Shown: positions 1 through 9,484, numbered from the stretch's first letter. The stretch is DNA of 64,000 bases from Algoriphagus sp. A40 (GCF_002002735.1 NZ_MUNY01000048.1:1-64000); one strand, 5' to 3'. Numbers and translations: made by a program. Notes: a model not told the origin generated them from the letters alone.

Positions 1-276
1 GTTTGATGCCTTCCGTAATCGTTTTCAAAAAATTTCCTGAAGATTAGCCGAATTTTATTTTTTGATATATGTGGTTCATGAAATATCCATCTTTTGATAA
101 AAAAATGAAAAAAAGGCAAAAAATGGATGTAAATTCATCAATAAAACTTCAATAGTTTGATAAAAATTGAAATTGCAGTTTGTTTTTATGCTTTTTTTAT
201 AATTACATTCGAATGAAGCTTAGGCTTTCAAACCTATTTTAAATTCTGAAAACGTTCAAAATTTATCCTAAAACCT
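1..276. other. Non-coding left edge upstream of amt
   Basis: AT-rich stretch with many A and T runs and no credible reading frame on either strand. It presumably carries the control region of the ammonium transporter; the best promoter-like match is listed separately. No RNA gene or repeat was recognised. Confidence 0.5.
179..211 (+). promoter_or_regulatory. Possible promoter of the ammonium transporter
   Basis: TTTG at 179-182, a 21-base spacer and TACATTCG at 204-211 resemble the Bacteroidota primary-sigma consensus TTTG-N19-21-TAnnTTTG with one mismatch in the -7 box. The box lies about 65 bases before the start codon. The surrounding sequence is very AT-rich, so a chance match is possible. 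Confidence 0.3.
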
Positions 277-1575
277 ATGATGTATTTCTCTACCCTGTTA
301 GCCAATGACTTGGCTGTGCCTTTAGAGGTTTCTACCGCCTTGGCCGAAAATCTGTTCACGACCAACAATGTCTGGATGATGTTGTGTACTGCGCTCGTGT
401 TTATTATGCACCTTGGCTTTGCCACTGTTGAGACCGGATTCGGTCAGGCAAAAAACACCGTTAACATTCTGTTTAAAAATACGGTGACTCCAGTGATCGG
501 AATTCTATCCTATGCTGCCGTTGGATTTTACCTGATGTATCCAGGATTTGAGACTCCCGGATGGTTTAGCTTCAATACTGCTGGCTGGAATATGTTTTGG
601 TTCTCACCGGCAAGTGCCGATGTCTCTGCCGGATATGCTGCAGGTGGCTATACATATTGGACTGACTTTTTGTTTCAGGCTATGTTTGCTGCAACTGCTG
701 CCACTATTGTCTCTGGTGCAATTGCTGAGCGGGTTAAGCTGTGGGCATATTTGATCTTTACCTTGGTTTTCGTTGGAATTGTTTATCCATTGATTGGCAG
801 CTGGCAGTGGGGAGGAGGAGCATTAAAGGCTATGGGTTTCTATGACTTTGCCGGAAGTACTCTAGTACACTCTGTAGGAGGTTGGGCAGCTTTGGCAGGT
901 GTGATTCTAGTTGGGCCAAGGATCGGCAAATACGTAAATGGCCACACAGTAAACAAACCTGCTGTAAGTGTGCCACTTGCCGTGATCGGAGCATTTTTGC
1001 TTTGGTTAGGTTGGTTTGGATTTAACGGTGGATCCGTTCTATCGGCAAATCCTGCATTGGTTTCCCTTGTTTTGGTTACCACTTGCTTAGGTGCTTGTGC
1101 CGGTGCGATTGGTGGATTGTTTACCTCGTATTTGGCATTCAAGCGCTTGGATCTAGGAATGGTACTAAATGGAATTCTTGCCGGATTGGTTGGAATTACT
1201 GCTGGTGCCGATGTAATCACTCCTGGATCTGCAATTTTAATTGGGCTAATTGCCGGAATTTTGGTGGTATTGTCATCCTTACTTCTAGATAAATTAAAGC
1301 TTGACGACGTTGTAGGAGCAGTTTCGGTCCACTTGACTTGTGGTGTTTGGGGTACTTTGGCTGTAGGTATTTTTTCAACGAACCCTGATCATACTTTTCT
1401 TACCCAACTCACAGGGGCGGCAATTTGCGGGACAACGGCTTTTGCATCTGCATTTGTGATCTTCTACATCCTTAAAGTGACCATTGGTATCAGAGTTTCT
1501 GAGGAGCATGAAATTTCCGGGCTGGATTCACATGAGCACGGAATGCGTGGATACACTATCGTATACGACAAATAA
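277..1575 (+). CDS. amt: Ammonium transporter (Amt/MEP/Rh family)
   Basis: Inner-membrane channel taking up ammonium/ammonia for nitrogen assimilation. The 432-residue protein has the usual length and a chain of about eleven hydrophobic segments. The two pore histidines of the family are visible as His198 (in GSTLVHSVGG) and His352 (in SVHLTCG). The conserved C-terminal EHEISGLDSHEHGMRGY segment, which contacts PII proteins in relatives, is present. Two adjacent ATG codons (277 and 280) could start it. No glnB/glnK gene follows, unlike many amt loci; a porin does instead. Family assignment is certain; substrate range is inferred. Confidence 0.95.
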   Translation: MMYFSTLLANDLAVPLEVSTALAENLFTTNNVWMMLCTALVFIMHLGFATVETGFGQAKNTVNILFKNTVTPVIGILSYAAVGFYLMYPGFETPGWFSFNTAGWNMFWFSPASADVSAGYAAGGYTYWTDFLFQAMFAATAATIVSGAIAERVKLWAYLIFTLVFVGIVYPLIGSWQWGGGALKAMGFYDFAGSTLVHSVGGWAALAGVILVGPRIGKYVNGHTVNKPAVSVPLAVIGAFLLWLGWFGFNGGSVLSANPALVSLVLVTTCLGACAGAIGGLFTSYLAFKRLDLGMVLNGILAGLVGITAGADVITPGSAILIGLIAGILVVLSSLLLDKLKLDDVVGAVSVHLTCGVWGTLAVGIFSTNPDHTFLTQLTGAAICGTTAFASAFVIFYILKVTIGIRVSEEHEISGLDSHEHGMRGYTIVYDK

Positions 1576-1583
1576 TCAAAAAA

Positions 1584-1639
1584 AAGAGCCCCGTCCGGTG
1601 AAAAAAACGCGACTCTCTTTCGATCGGATTGGGGCTCTT
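1584..1639 (+). promoter_or_regulatory. Long hairpin between amt and porin genes
   Basis: AAGAGCCCC (1584-1592) pairs perfectly with GGGGCTCTT (1631-1639), and GTCCG/CGGAT extends the stem after a one-base bulge. The loop is about 25-30 bases. There is no long T tract after it, so it may be a weak terminator, an mRNA-stability element, or a regulatory hairpin in the leader of the downstream porin, which starts 40 bases later. Confidence 0.45.
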
Positions 1640-1678
1640 ATTGGTCAACTCTATCATTCACCAACAAACAAAATTAAA

Positions 1679-3133
1679 ATGAAAAATTTTGCACTACTAC
1701 TATTATGCCTGTTAATTGGAGCAGAAACATCGGTTTATGCTCAGGGTGAAGAAAAAACCAAGGGTCTTAATTCTCAGATTGCTGAATCGAATACTTCAGC
1801 AAAAGAAAATTCAAAGACTCCTAAAAAGAAAATAAATATAACGTCACCATCCACGTCCGGAGAAGATCTCGGTGATCCTTCAACGGAAACCACCTCTACG
1901 TCAGATTCTCTAAATTTAGCGAAGGAAGCCGAAATGGTGGGCAAAGAGGGAGAAGAGGCGGATGAGGAGGTTGAAGGCAAACTCTCAATTTCAGGCTATA
2001 TTGACTCCTACTACTTTACGAATTTTAACAAACCTGCTTCCAGGGATAACATGGGGGTTTCAGGGGTAGGTCGTGGTTTTGATAGAAAAGTGGACCAGTT
2101 TGCTTTGGGTATGGTTCAAACTATGTTCACCTACACAAACCAAAAATCAGAAGCTGTATTAGATCTGGCATATGGGCCAAATGCTCAATATGGTAACTAT
2201 GGTAACGTGCCTACCGCCCTGCCTGCCTATGGATACCAGTTTGGTAAGGATGATCTTTTTTCTGCTCTAATTATCAAGCAAGCGTATTTCAAATACCATC
2301 TTACAGAGAAGTTGTCTTTTACACTTGGTCAATTTGGGACTCATATAGGATATGAATACATCGATGCCCCGCTTAATTTCTTTTACTCCATCAACCACAC
2401 GTTCAATAGCGGGATCCCATTCTACCATACCGGTTTGAAATCGACTTACGTGTTTAATGATAAAGTATCCTTGATGTTGGGTGTGGTAAATGGGTTTGAC
2501 TATGTACAAGATAACAATCGGTCCAAAGGGCTAATTGGGCAACTTTCTTTGGCTCCAGTAAAAGGTTTGAGCATCTATTTCAATTACATTAACACCAATG
2601 AGGCAAGCGCAGATGAATTAGGTAAAACTCCCGATGGAAATTTTACTGTTTACGATCTGAATGGTGGATTTCAAGTTTCTGAAAAATTCAACATTGGATA
2701 TTGGTTTATGCTTGGGAGTCAAAAAGGAGCTTTGGGCTCACCAGGAACATTTATCCCAGCTGACGGTGACGTAATTTCCAAGAAGGAGTGGTATGGTGCT
2801 AATTTGTACTTAACGTTTGCGGCATCTGACGTGGTTAGTTTTGGATTAAGAGGCGAACATTTTAACAACGAGGATGGAGCAAGAGGTCTCCGTAATTATG
2901 ATAATGCCAGTGGTTCATATCTTGGTACGTCTGTTAATGCATTAACTTTTACTACAAACGTCACACTGGCAGGTGGTCATTTACTGCTTAAGCCTGAATT
3001 GAGGATGGATGTGTTTAAGAAAGTGGATGATGCTGGATATGAAGAAGGATCTCAGCAATTTATGGACGCGGATGGCTTATATACTAAGAATAGCCAGACC
3101 ACTCTTGGTATGGCTGCGATCTATAAGTTTTAA
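1679..3133 (+). CDS. Outer-membrane beta-barrel porin (BBP2/OmpL-like)
   Basis: The ATG at 1679 begins a clear signal peptide (KNFALLLLCLLIGAETSVYAQ), so the frame open from 1484 is trimmed to this start, giving 484 residues. Residues about 22-105 are a charged Ser/Thr/Glu/Lys-rich linker; from about 110 (LSISGYIDSYYF) alternating hydrophobic and aromatic residues indicate a beta-barrel ending in the typical aromatic C-terminus (AAIYKF). It resembles the putative porin-2 family. Its place directly after amt suggests it passes ammonium or another small nitrogenous solute, but that is inference. Confidence 0.8.
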   Translation: MKNFALLLLCLLIGAETSVYAQGEEKTKGLNSQIAESNTSAKENSKTPKKKINITSPSTSGEDLGDPSTETTSTSDSLNLAKEAEMVGKEGEEADEEVEGKLSISGYIDSYYFTNFNKPASRDNMGVSGVGRGFDRKVDQFALGMVQTMFTYTNQKSEAVLDLAYGPNAQYGNYGNVPTALPAYGYQFGKDDLFSALIIKQAYFKYHLTEKLSFTLGQFGTHIGYEYIDAPLNFFYSINHTFNSGIPFYHTGLKSTYVFNDKVSLMLGVVNGFDYVQDNNRSKGLIGQLSLAPVKGLSIYFNYINTNEASADELGKTPDGNFTVYDLNGGFQVSEKFNIGYWFMLGSQKGALGSPGTFIPADGDVISKKEWYGANLYLTFAASDVVSFGLRGEHFNNEDGARGLRNYDNASGSYLGTSVNALTFTTNVTLAGGHLLLKPELRMDVFKKVDDAGYEEGSQQFMDADGLYTKNSQTTLGMAAIYKF

Positions 3134-3162
3134 CCAAAATACTTGAAAACCATTTCCGATTC

Positions 3163-3364
3163 TAATTTTGCAGCCACTACGATGTTCCATTGAACTTAAC
3201 AAAAGCATGAATTTTGGCAAGAAAACAAGAAAAGCAGATATTTTGCCGTCAGCAGGCTTTTCTCAGCAGGGATTCAGATGCTCCAAGACTACAATGGAAA
3301 ACATATAAAAGTTAAACAGGGTCTATTGTTAATTAAGCCGGGGCGAATTTCGCCTCGGTTTTTT
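3163..3364 (+). ncRNA. Candidate structured small RNA
   Basis: A -7-type box TAATTTTG at 3163-3170 (CTTG at 3142-3145 as a poor -33) would start a transcript near 3176 that runs to the terminator ending at 3364, about 190 nt. Three complementary pairs are nested in order: CCATTG 3187-3192 with CAATGG 3292-3297, AGCAT 3204-3208 with ATGCT 3278-3282, and GGCAA 3216-3220 with TTGCC 3243-3247. No reading frame is present. The length and long closing helix are reminiscent of 6S RNA, but I cannot confirm that. It could instead be the 3' untranslated region of the porin mRNA. Confidence 0.35.
3338..3364 (+). terminator. Intrinsic terminator
   Basis: CCGGGGCGA pairs with TCGCCTCGG around a three-base loop (one G-T pair), followed directly by six T. 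A strong rho-independent terminator for the porin transcript or for the candidate small RNA. Confidence 0.85.
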
Positions 3365-3508
3365 CAGCGGCCCGGTGACATGCTGATTTCCTTGATTTCA
3401 TAATGTTTTAAATTTTAGGTTTTTTTTTGTTTGAATTCAATGCATTGGCGTAGGATTTTTAATTCTGAAAAAAATCATCTTTTCGATTGGGAAAAATATT
3501 CTTTCCTG

Positions 3509-3516
3509 TAAGTTTG
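3509..3516 (+). promoter_or_regulatory. -7 promoter box of the metal-efflux operon
   Basis: TAAGTTTG matches TAnnTTTG exactly and lies 18 bases before the ATG at 3534, implying a very short leader. TTGG at 3487-3490 with an 18-base spacer is an imperfect -33 element. Confidence 0.45.
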
Positions 3517-3533
3517 CAAAAAAATTGGGCTAA

Positions 3534-3872
3534 ATGATTCGAATAGGCCTTCTGATAATCTTGTTTTTCTCCACCTTATCTTTGGGTAGAGTGGAAAATA
3601 ATGCTTTAGATCATCAGAATAGAATCGAAAGCGAGAGAACGGTCGATGAGATTTCTCAGGTCGACGGAGATTTTATTATGGGGGGAAGGGAATCCTCCAA
3701 TTTTACCAATTATTCGAGTAACCAAAAACTCGTTGAAACCATTTCGTTTTTTTTAGTTTCTAAATTCTTTCTATTCTTTAATGCGAAAGATTTATTACGA
3801 GAGTACAATGCCCCTAACCCATTATCAACATTTGTTGAGTTGGTTATTTTTAATCGGGTATTGAGGATTTAA
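3534..3872 (+). CDS. Small exported protein of unknown function, first gene of the efflux operon
   Basis: 112 residues: an N-terminal hydrophobic stretch (IGLLIILFFSTLSLG) that looks like a signal peptide or anchor, a polar middle, and a second hydrophobic segment near residues 68-82. I recognise no family. It starts right after a good -7 box and ends 90 bases before the TolC-like gene in the same direction, so it is probably the leader cistron of the cation-efflux operon. No Cys or His cluster suggests metal binding. It may be a real small membrane protein or a spurious frame; context favours a real gene. Confidence 0.5.
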   Translation: MIRIGLLIILFFSTLSLGRVENNALDHQNRIESERTVDEISQVDGDFIMGGRESSNFTNYSSNQKLVETISFFLVSKFFLFFNAKDLLREYNAPNPLSTFVELVIFNRVLRI

Positions 3873-3962
3873 AAAACTTAATTTTTCTTGAATACTATTA
3901 TAACGACCTAAATTAATAGGCCGTACGTTTTTCTATTTTATTTATTAACCAATCTCGTATTT

Positions 3963-5231
3963 ATGTATAAATATTTACTGGCAATGCTATGCATTGCCAT
4001 ACCAGGAAAGATATTGTCTCAGGAATTGGAGGGAGATAAAAAGGTTCTTGAGTTGACTTATACGGAAGCTGTAGGTATTCTTTTGGATCAAAGCCTACCA
4101 CTCCTAAGCTCACACTATGAAGTTGAAGCATCTGAAGGCGATTTGCTTCAGGCCAGAGCTTGGAACAATCCGCACTTCAACTGGAATCAAGACTTGTACA
4201 GTGCTGAGCGAAATGAATATTTCAATCAGAGAAATCAGCGATTGATTCAATTGGACATCATGTTCTCAGTCTCAGGGAAGCACACGAGGGCAGTGAAACT
4301 CGCAAAAATAGGGGTTGAACAAAATCAGCTTCTTTATGAAAACACTAAAAGAAGTCTCGTATTCGAGTTGGGTTTGAAATTTCATCAGTTGATGATGCTT
4401 CAAAAGAGAAATGAACTATACAATGTAGTATTTAGCCAATTCAAAACTCTTATCGATGCCTATGAGATTCAGTTTAAAGTTGGTGCAATACCTGGTAGTG
4501 AATTGATTCGACTCAAGTCAGAATTGCTTACTCTTCAGAATTCAATTGTGTCGAATCAGAACGAAACTGAAAAAGAGATGGCTGAAATCCGTGCCTTAAT
4601 GAATCTGAGGCCGGAGGTCTATATCAAAACAAAAGAAACAGTTGTTGCATTGCCTGATTCAAGCATTTTGAATTATGGTGATCTGATCAGTCATGCAGAA
4701 GAAAACAGACCGGATTATTTAGCCCGACTAAAGGAAATTTCTTATCAGGAAATGAATCTTAAACTTCAGTCAGCAAAGGCTATTCCAGATGTAATGTTGG
4801 GATATCAGCCACATGACAAAGGTAGTAACTATGTAAGGCCATATTCGGGTTTGGTATTTGAAATGGACGTGCCCATTTTTAATAGAAACCAAGGGAATAT
4901 TGCTTCTTCAAAGGCTAATGTAAGCCGTGTAAAAGTCGAAGCAGAGCAGGCTTTAGTATCACTTCAAAATGAGATTTTTTCTTCGGTGAATAAATATTTT
5001 CACTCTAGGACAGCCTTGGATAATTATAATTTAGAATTCTTGAAGGAGTTAGAAGAACTCAATAACAGTGCTCTTAAAAACTACAATAACAAGAATATTA
5101 ATATACTTCAATATCTTGATATGCAAAGAACGTATATTAATACCATGTCAGAATATCTTGGGTTGCAATCTGAGATTTTACAAAGAGTAATTGACATAGA
5201 GTTTACTACTGGTTATCAACTTTACAACTAA
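3963..5231 (+). CDS. czcC: TolC-family outer-membrane efflux protein (CzcC-like)
   Basis: 422 residues with a signal peptide (cleavage probably after ILSQ) and two repeats of the outer-membrane efflux domain rich in long amphipathic helices (about 30-220 and 230-415), as in CzcC and CusC. It forms the outer-membrane tunnel of a tripartite pump. The downstream adaptor starts five bases after its stop and the RND pump follows, fixing its role in the same complex. There is no lipobox, unlike some CusC proteins. The gene symbol denotes similarity, not a proven orthologue. Confidence 0.85.
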   Translation: MYKYLLAMLCIAIPGKILSQELEGDKKVLELTYTEAVGILLDQSLPLLSSHYEVEASEGDLLQARAWNNPHFNWNQDLYSAERNEYFNQRNQRLIQLDIMFSVSGKHTRAVKLAKIGVEQNQLLYENTKRSLVFELGLKFHQLMMLQKRNELYNVVFSQFKTLIDAYEIQFKVGAIPGSELIRLKSELLTLQNSIVSNQNETEKEMAEIRALMNLRPEVYIKTKETVVALPDSSILNYGDLISHAEENRPDYLARLKEISYQEMNLKLQSAKAIPDVMLGYQPHDKGSNYVRPYSGLVFEMDVPIFNRNQGNIASSKANVSRVKVEAEQALVSLQNEIFSSVNKYFHSRTALDNYNLEFLKELEELNNSALKNYNNKNINILQYLDMQRTYINTMSEYLGLQSEILQRVIDIEFTTGYQLYN

Positions 5232-5236
5232 AAAAC

Positions 5237-6349
5237 ATGAAATACTATAAATTTCCATTCTTAATATTACTGACTTCCCTTATATTCAGCTGTACTAAAG
5301 AAGAAGCTAAAAATGAGGAAATAGCAAATGCGATAAAGACTAGTGTACAAATAAGTGAAGAAGCACTAAAAAATGTTACTACTGTTAAAGCAGATAGTAT
5401 TACAGATTACAGTAAGTTTAATACAGTAGGTGAAATTAGTTTTGACGAAGATAATGTTGTTAGAATCTTTCCTATTGTAAGTGGTAGTGTTGAGAAAGTA
5501 TATGTATCACTGGGAGATTATGTTAAAGCTGGGCAAAGGCTATCTACTATTTTAAGTACAGATGTTATAGCCTTTCAGAAGGAATATGCCATAGCTAAAT
5601 TTAATCTGGAAGTTGCTGAAAAGGGATTTGCCAGAACCAAGGAGTTGTTTGAGTCAAATATTGCCTCTACCAAGGATTATACAGAGGCAGAAAACCAATA
5701 TAATAATGCGTTAGCAGAGTTTCGTGAAAAGGAGAAAAAGCTGGAATTGTATGGTGCATCCAATAATCCAGATGCTGTATTTGAATTGTATGCCCCAAAG
5801 AGCGGCTTCATTGTTGAGCGAAATGTCAATGAAGGTCAGCAAATTAGAACAGATAACAATGCTTCTCTTTTCACAATTTCTGATCTGAAGACTATTTGGG
5901 TTTGGGCAAATATTTATGAAAGTGATCTTTCCAAAGTACACGTTGGTGATACGATGGAGGTAACTTCTCTCGCTTATCCAGAAAAACTATACAAAGGGAC
6001 AGTTTCCAAAATCAATACAATTCTAGATCACGATTCCAGAATAATCAAAGTCAGAACTGAAGTGAATAATTCCGATGCGCTGTTGAAGCCGGAGATGTTT
6101 GCCTCGGTCACTATGGTTTCTTCCATTGGACACAGAGTGTTAGCCCTACCTACTGAATCGGTTATTACAGAGAGTAACAAAACGTATGTAATGAAACAAC
6201 TTGGGAAAAATGAATTTACCAAAGTTGAGGTAACAGTTGGTAAAACGATCGGTGACTACACTGAAATCCTGAGTGGTATTGTGGTTGGGGACATCATTGC
6301 TCAAGAATATTCTCTTTTTTTGATGACGGCATTTAATAACGCGAAATAA
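5237..6349 (+). CDS. czcB: RND efflux periplasmic adaptor, lipoprotein (CzcB-like)
   Basis: 370-residue membrane-fusion protein. The start MKYYKFPFLILLTSLIFSC ends in a lipobox with Cys19, so it is anchored as a lipoprotein. A lipoyl-like half domain follows (VYVSLGDYVKAGQRL), then a helical hairpin (about 115-165), the second lipoyl half (FELYAPKSGFIVERNV) and a beta-barrel with membrane-proximal domain. It links the inner-membrane pump to the TolC-like tunnel. No N-terminal His-rich metal-binding tail is present, unlike classical CzcB. The first part of the gene is visibly richer in A and T than the pump gene that follows. Confidence 0.88.
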   Translation: MKYYKFPFLILLTSLIFSCTKEEAKNEEIANAIKTSVQISEEALKNVTTVKADSITDYSKFNTVGEISFDEDNVVRIFPIVSGSVEKVYVSLGDYVKAGQRLSTILSTDVIAFQKEYAIAKFNLEVAEKGFARTKELFESNIASTKDYTEAENQYNNALAEFREKEKKLELYGASNNPDAVFELYAPKSGFIVERNVNEGQQIRTDNNASLFTISDLKTIWVWANIYESDLSKVHVGDTMEVTSLAYPEKLYKGTVSKINTILDHDSRIIKVRTEVNNSDALLKPEMFASVTMVSSIGHRVLALPTESVITESNKTYVMKQLGKNEFTKVEVTVGKTIGDYTEILSGIVVGDIIAQEYSLFLMTAFNNAK

Positions 6350-6351
6350 AC

Positions 6352-9300
6352 ATGAACAAGTTATTAAGTGGATTAATTTCCTTTTGTCTAAAGAACAAAC
6401 TAACTGTTTTTTCGGCTACAGGAATTCTAGCAGCTTGGGGGTATTTCAGTTTTACAAACACACCTATTGAGGCCTTTCCGGATGTAATTAATACCCGAGT
6501 GGTCGTGATTACCCAATGGCCGGGTAGAAGTGCAGAAGAAGTAGAGAAGTTCATCACTATTCCCGTGGAAATAGAGATGAATGTGGTTCCAGATAAAACC
6601 AGTTTGAGATCCATTTCGGTCTATGGCTTATCTGTGGTGACCATGATTTTCGAAGATGATGTGGATTATTTTACTGCCAGGCAGCTTGTGGGAAATCAAC
6701 TACAGAATATTGATTTACCAGAAAATGCTGAAGCCGAAATTCAGCCACCATCAGGTCCTACCGGAGAGATTTACCGCTATACCTTAAAAGGCGAAAATAA
6801 GTCCGTTAGAGAACTCAAGGAAATCCAAGATTGGGTAATTGATAAGCGGCTTAAAGCTGTCCCAGGCGTAGCCGACGTCATCAGCTTTGGGGGAGAGGTG
6901 AAAATTTATGAAGTCATAATTAATCCCCTTCAGCTTAATCAATACAATCTGGCTACGGATGATGTATTTAAGGCTTTAAGGGAAAACAATTCAAACGTTG
7001 GTGCGGATATTTTGGAAATCGCCCCCCAATCCTTTATTGTCAGAGGTATTGGTTTGGTTAAAAATATTCAGGACATCAAACAAATCCCAATCAAATCGGT
7101 AGAAGGAACACCAATCCTAATTTCAAACGTCGCGGAGGTAAAAGAATCTTCAAAACCCCGACTTGGAAAAGTAGGGCGCGATGGTCAGCCTGATGTTGTT
7201 GAGGGAATCGTTTTGTTGAGACGGGGAGAAAATCCAAGCGAAGTGCTCAAACTTCTCAACGAAAAAATCACCGAGCTTAATGAACGTGTTTTACCTGAAG
7301 GGACTGCAATTGATCCGTTCTATGATCGAACCACCCTGGTCAATCTTACGACCCATACCGTAATGGAAAACCTCATCGTAGGGGTATTGTTGGTCACATT
7401 TATCTTGTTGGTGTTTCTGGCGGATTGGCGTACGACTCTGATCGTATCTATCATCATTCCATTGGCTCTGCTATTTGCCTTCGTCTGTCTGAAGCTCCGG
7501 GGAATGTCAGCAAACTTGCTTTCTATCGGAGCCATTGATTTTGGGATTATTGTGGACGGTTCGGTGGTCATGGTAGAAGGAATGTTTGTCTATCTCGCTC
7601 ACCAGCAAAGCCGGCTTGGCGTCAAACGTTTCAACGTGATTTCGAAAATGAGTATGATCAAGAAAATATCTGTGGAAATGGGTAAGCCAATTTTCTTCTC
7701 AAAACTTATCATCATAACCGCATTACTTCCAATTTTCGCCTTCCAAAAGGTGGAAGGCAAAATGTTTTCCCCGCTTGCCTATACCATTGGGTTTGCCTTG
7801 TTGGGAGCGCTGATATTTACCCTGACCCTAGTCCCTGTGCTGGGACATCTTCTTCTGAACAAAAATGTCCGAGAGAAAAGTAACCCGCTGGTGAATTTCA
7901 TCGAACGTATCTATAAGCCAGGCCTGGAGTGGTGCTTGAAAAAGAAGAAAACAGCGCTAATGATCTCAGGCGGGCTTCTTTTTGGAAGCTTGGTCATCGG
8001 AACCAACTTGGGAACGGAGTTTTTGCCTCAACTCAATGAAGGCTCGATTTATGTCAGAGCGTCTATGCCTCAAAGTATCTCCTTTACCAATGCCAATCTT
8101 CAGTCTGAAAAAATGAGACAGATCGTCAGGAAATATCCGGAAGTGAGAGGCGTCATCTCTCAGAATGGCCGACCTAATGACGGGACTGACCCGACAGGAT
8201 TCTTCAACGTAGAGCTGTTTGTCGATCTTTTTCCAAAGGATGAATGGGAAAGTGGATTGATGAAAGAGGAGCTGATTGCCAATATGCAAGGTGAACTTGA
8301 GGAAGCTTTCCCTGGAGTGGTTTTTGGCTTTTCCCAGCCTATCTCTGACAACGTGCAGGAAGCCGTGTCAGGGGTGAAAGGGGAAATGGCGATCAAGGTA
8401 TTCGGGGATGACTTTACCAAAATCGAAGCCAAGGCAGACAGCATCAAAGCCATCATGGGAAAAATAGAGGGTGTGAGAGATTTAGGGGTGTTCAAAAGTC
8501 TCGGCCAACCCGAACTGAGCGTCAATCTAGACCATGCTAAAATGTCCCGATATGGAGTCAACATGAAGGAAGCCCAGGATATCATAGAAATGGCAATTGG
8601 CGGTAAAACTGCTTCCCTGATCTACGAGGGCGAACGGAAATTCGACATCAGAGTTAGGTATTCTTCAGAATATCGCAATAGTCCGGATGACGTCGGAAAA
8701 CTATTGGTTCCGAGCGCAAACGGCGTGAAAATTCCTTTGAGTGAAATCGCGGATATTAGACTTGTCACTGGTACAGCATTCGTCTATAGAGAAAACAACC
8801 AGCGATTTGTACCAGTCAAGTTTTCTGTGAGAGAGCGTGACTTGGGTAGTACTATTGCAGAGGCTCAAGAAAAAGTAGCAGCAGCCATCCCTGAGGAAAA
8901 AGGCTACTCCCTAACATGGAATGGTGAATTTGAAAACCAGGTAAGAGCTACCCAAACCTTATCTTATGTGGTGCCGGTATCTGTATTCCTAATTTTCATT
9001 CTCTTGTATATCATGTTCGGTTCGACCAAAGATGCCAGTATTGTGCTACTGAATGTCCCTTTTGCATTGATTGGGGGAATTTTGGCCTTGTACCTTACGA
9101 ATATTAACTTCAGTATTTCTGCCGGTGTTGGATTCATTGCACTTTTTGGTGTCTGTATTCAAAACGGGGTTATTCTCGTTTCGGTCTTTAACAAAAATGT
9201 CGAGCTGGGTATGTCCACCTATCAGGCAGTGATGGAAGGAGCGATGACCCGAGTCCGACCGGTAGTAATGACCGCGTTGATGGCCGGACTAGGTTTGTTG

Positions 9301-9474
9301 CCAGCAGCACTTTCCTCAGGGATTGGTTCGGAAACCCAGCGCCCTCTCGCAGTAGTAGTGATCGGGGGCTTAGTCACAGCCACAGTCCTTACCCTTCTGA
9401 TTTTGCCGGTGATCTATCTGATTTTCGTTAGAAAAATCGAAAAGAAATCCTCCAAAGGAAGTGCAACTCATTAA
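6352..9474 (+). CDS. czcA: Heavy-metal efflux RND pump (CusA/CzcA family)
   Basis: 1040 residues, the normal size, with the HME-RND layout: an N-terminal transmembrane helix, two large periplasmic loops and two blocks of transmembrane helices. The helix-4 signature DFGIIVDGSVVMVE supplies Asp396, Asp402 and Glu409, the proton-relay residues seen in CzcA/CnrA-type pumps; the Cu/Ag class has a different motif. It therefore most likely exports divalent cations such as Zn, Co, Ni or Cd using the proton gradient. It starts two bases after the adaptor stop codon. Confidence 0.93.
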   Translation: MNKLLSGLISFCLKNKLTVFSATGILAAWGYFSFTNTPIEAFPDVINTRVVVITQWPGRSAEEVEKFITIPVEIEMNVVPDKTSLRSISVYGLSVVTMIFEDDVDYFTARQLVGNQLQNIDLPENAEAEIQPPSGPTGEIYRYTLKGENKSVRELKEIQDWVIDKRLKAVPGVADVISFGGEVKIYEVIINPLQLNQYNLATDDVFKALRENNSNVGADILEIAPQSFIVRGIGLVKNIQDIKQIPIKSVEGTPILISNVAEVKESSKPRLGKVGRDGQPDVVEGIVLLRRGENPSEVLKLLNEKITELNERVLPEGTAIDPFYDRTTLVNLTTHTVMENLIVGVLLVTFILLVFLADWRTTLIVSIIIPLALLFAFVCLKLRGMSANLLSIGAIDFGIIVDGSVVMVEGMFVYLAHQQSRLGVKRFNVISKMSMIKKISVEMGKPIFFSKLIIITALLPIFAFQKVEGKMFSPLAYTIGFALLGALIFTLTLVPVLGHLLLNKNVREKSNPLVNFIERIYKPGLEWCLKKKKTALMISGGLLFGSLVIGTNLGTEFLPQLNEGSIYVRASMPQSISFTNANLQSEKMRQIVRKYPEVRGVISQNGRPNDGTDPTGFFNVELFVDLFPKDEWESGLMKEELIANMQGELEEAFPGVVFGFSQPISDNVQEAVSGVKGEMAIKVFGDDFTKIEAKADSIKAIMGKIEGVRDLGVFKSLGQPELSVNLDHAKMSRYGVNMKEAQDIIEMAIGGKTASLIYEGERKFDIRVRYSSEYRNSPDDVGKLLVPSANGVKIPLSEIADIRLVTGTAFVYRENNQRFVPVKFSVRERDLGSTIAEAQEKVAAAIPEEKGYSLTWNGEFENQVRATQTLSYVVPVSVFLIFILLYIMFGSTKDASIVLLNVPFALIGGILALYLTNINFSISAGVGFIALFGVCIQNGVILVSVFNKNVELGMSTYQAVMEGAMTRVRPVVMTALMAGLGLLPAALSSGIGSETQRPLAVVVIGGLVTATVLTLLILPVIYLIFVRKIEKKSSKGSATH

Positions 9475-9484
9475 TGAAAATCTC

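Larger units (their letters stand above)
3134..3533. other. 400-base gene-free stretch between porin and efflux operon
   Basis: Holds no credible coding frame. The left half contains a promoter-like box, nested complementary segments and an intrinsic terminator (candidate small RNA, listed separately). The right half is AT-rich and carries the -7 box of the efflux operon near 3509. Confidence 0.6.
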
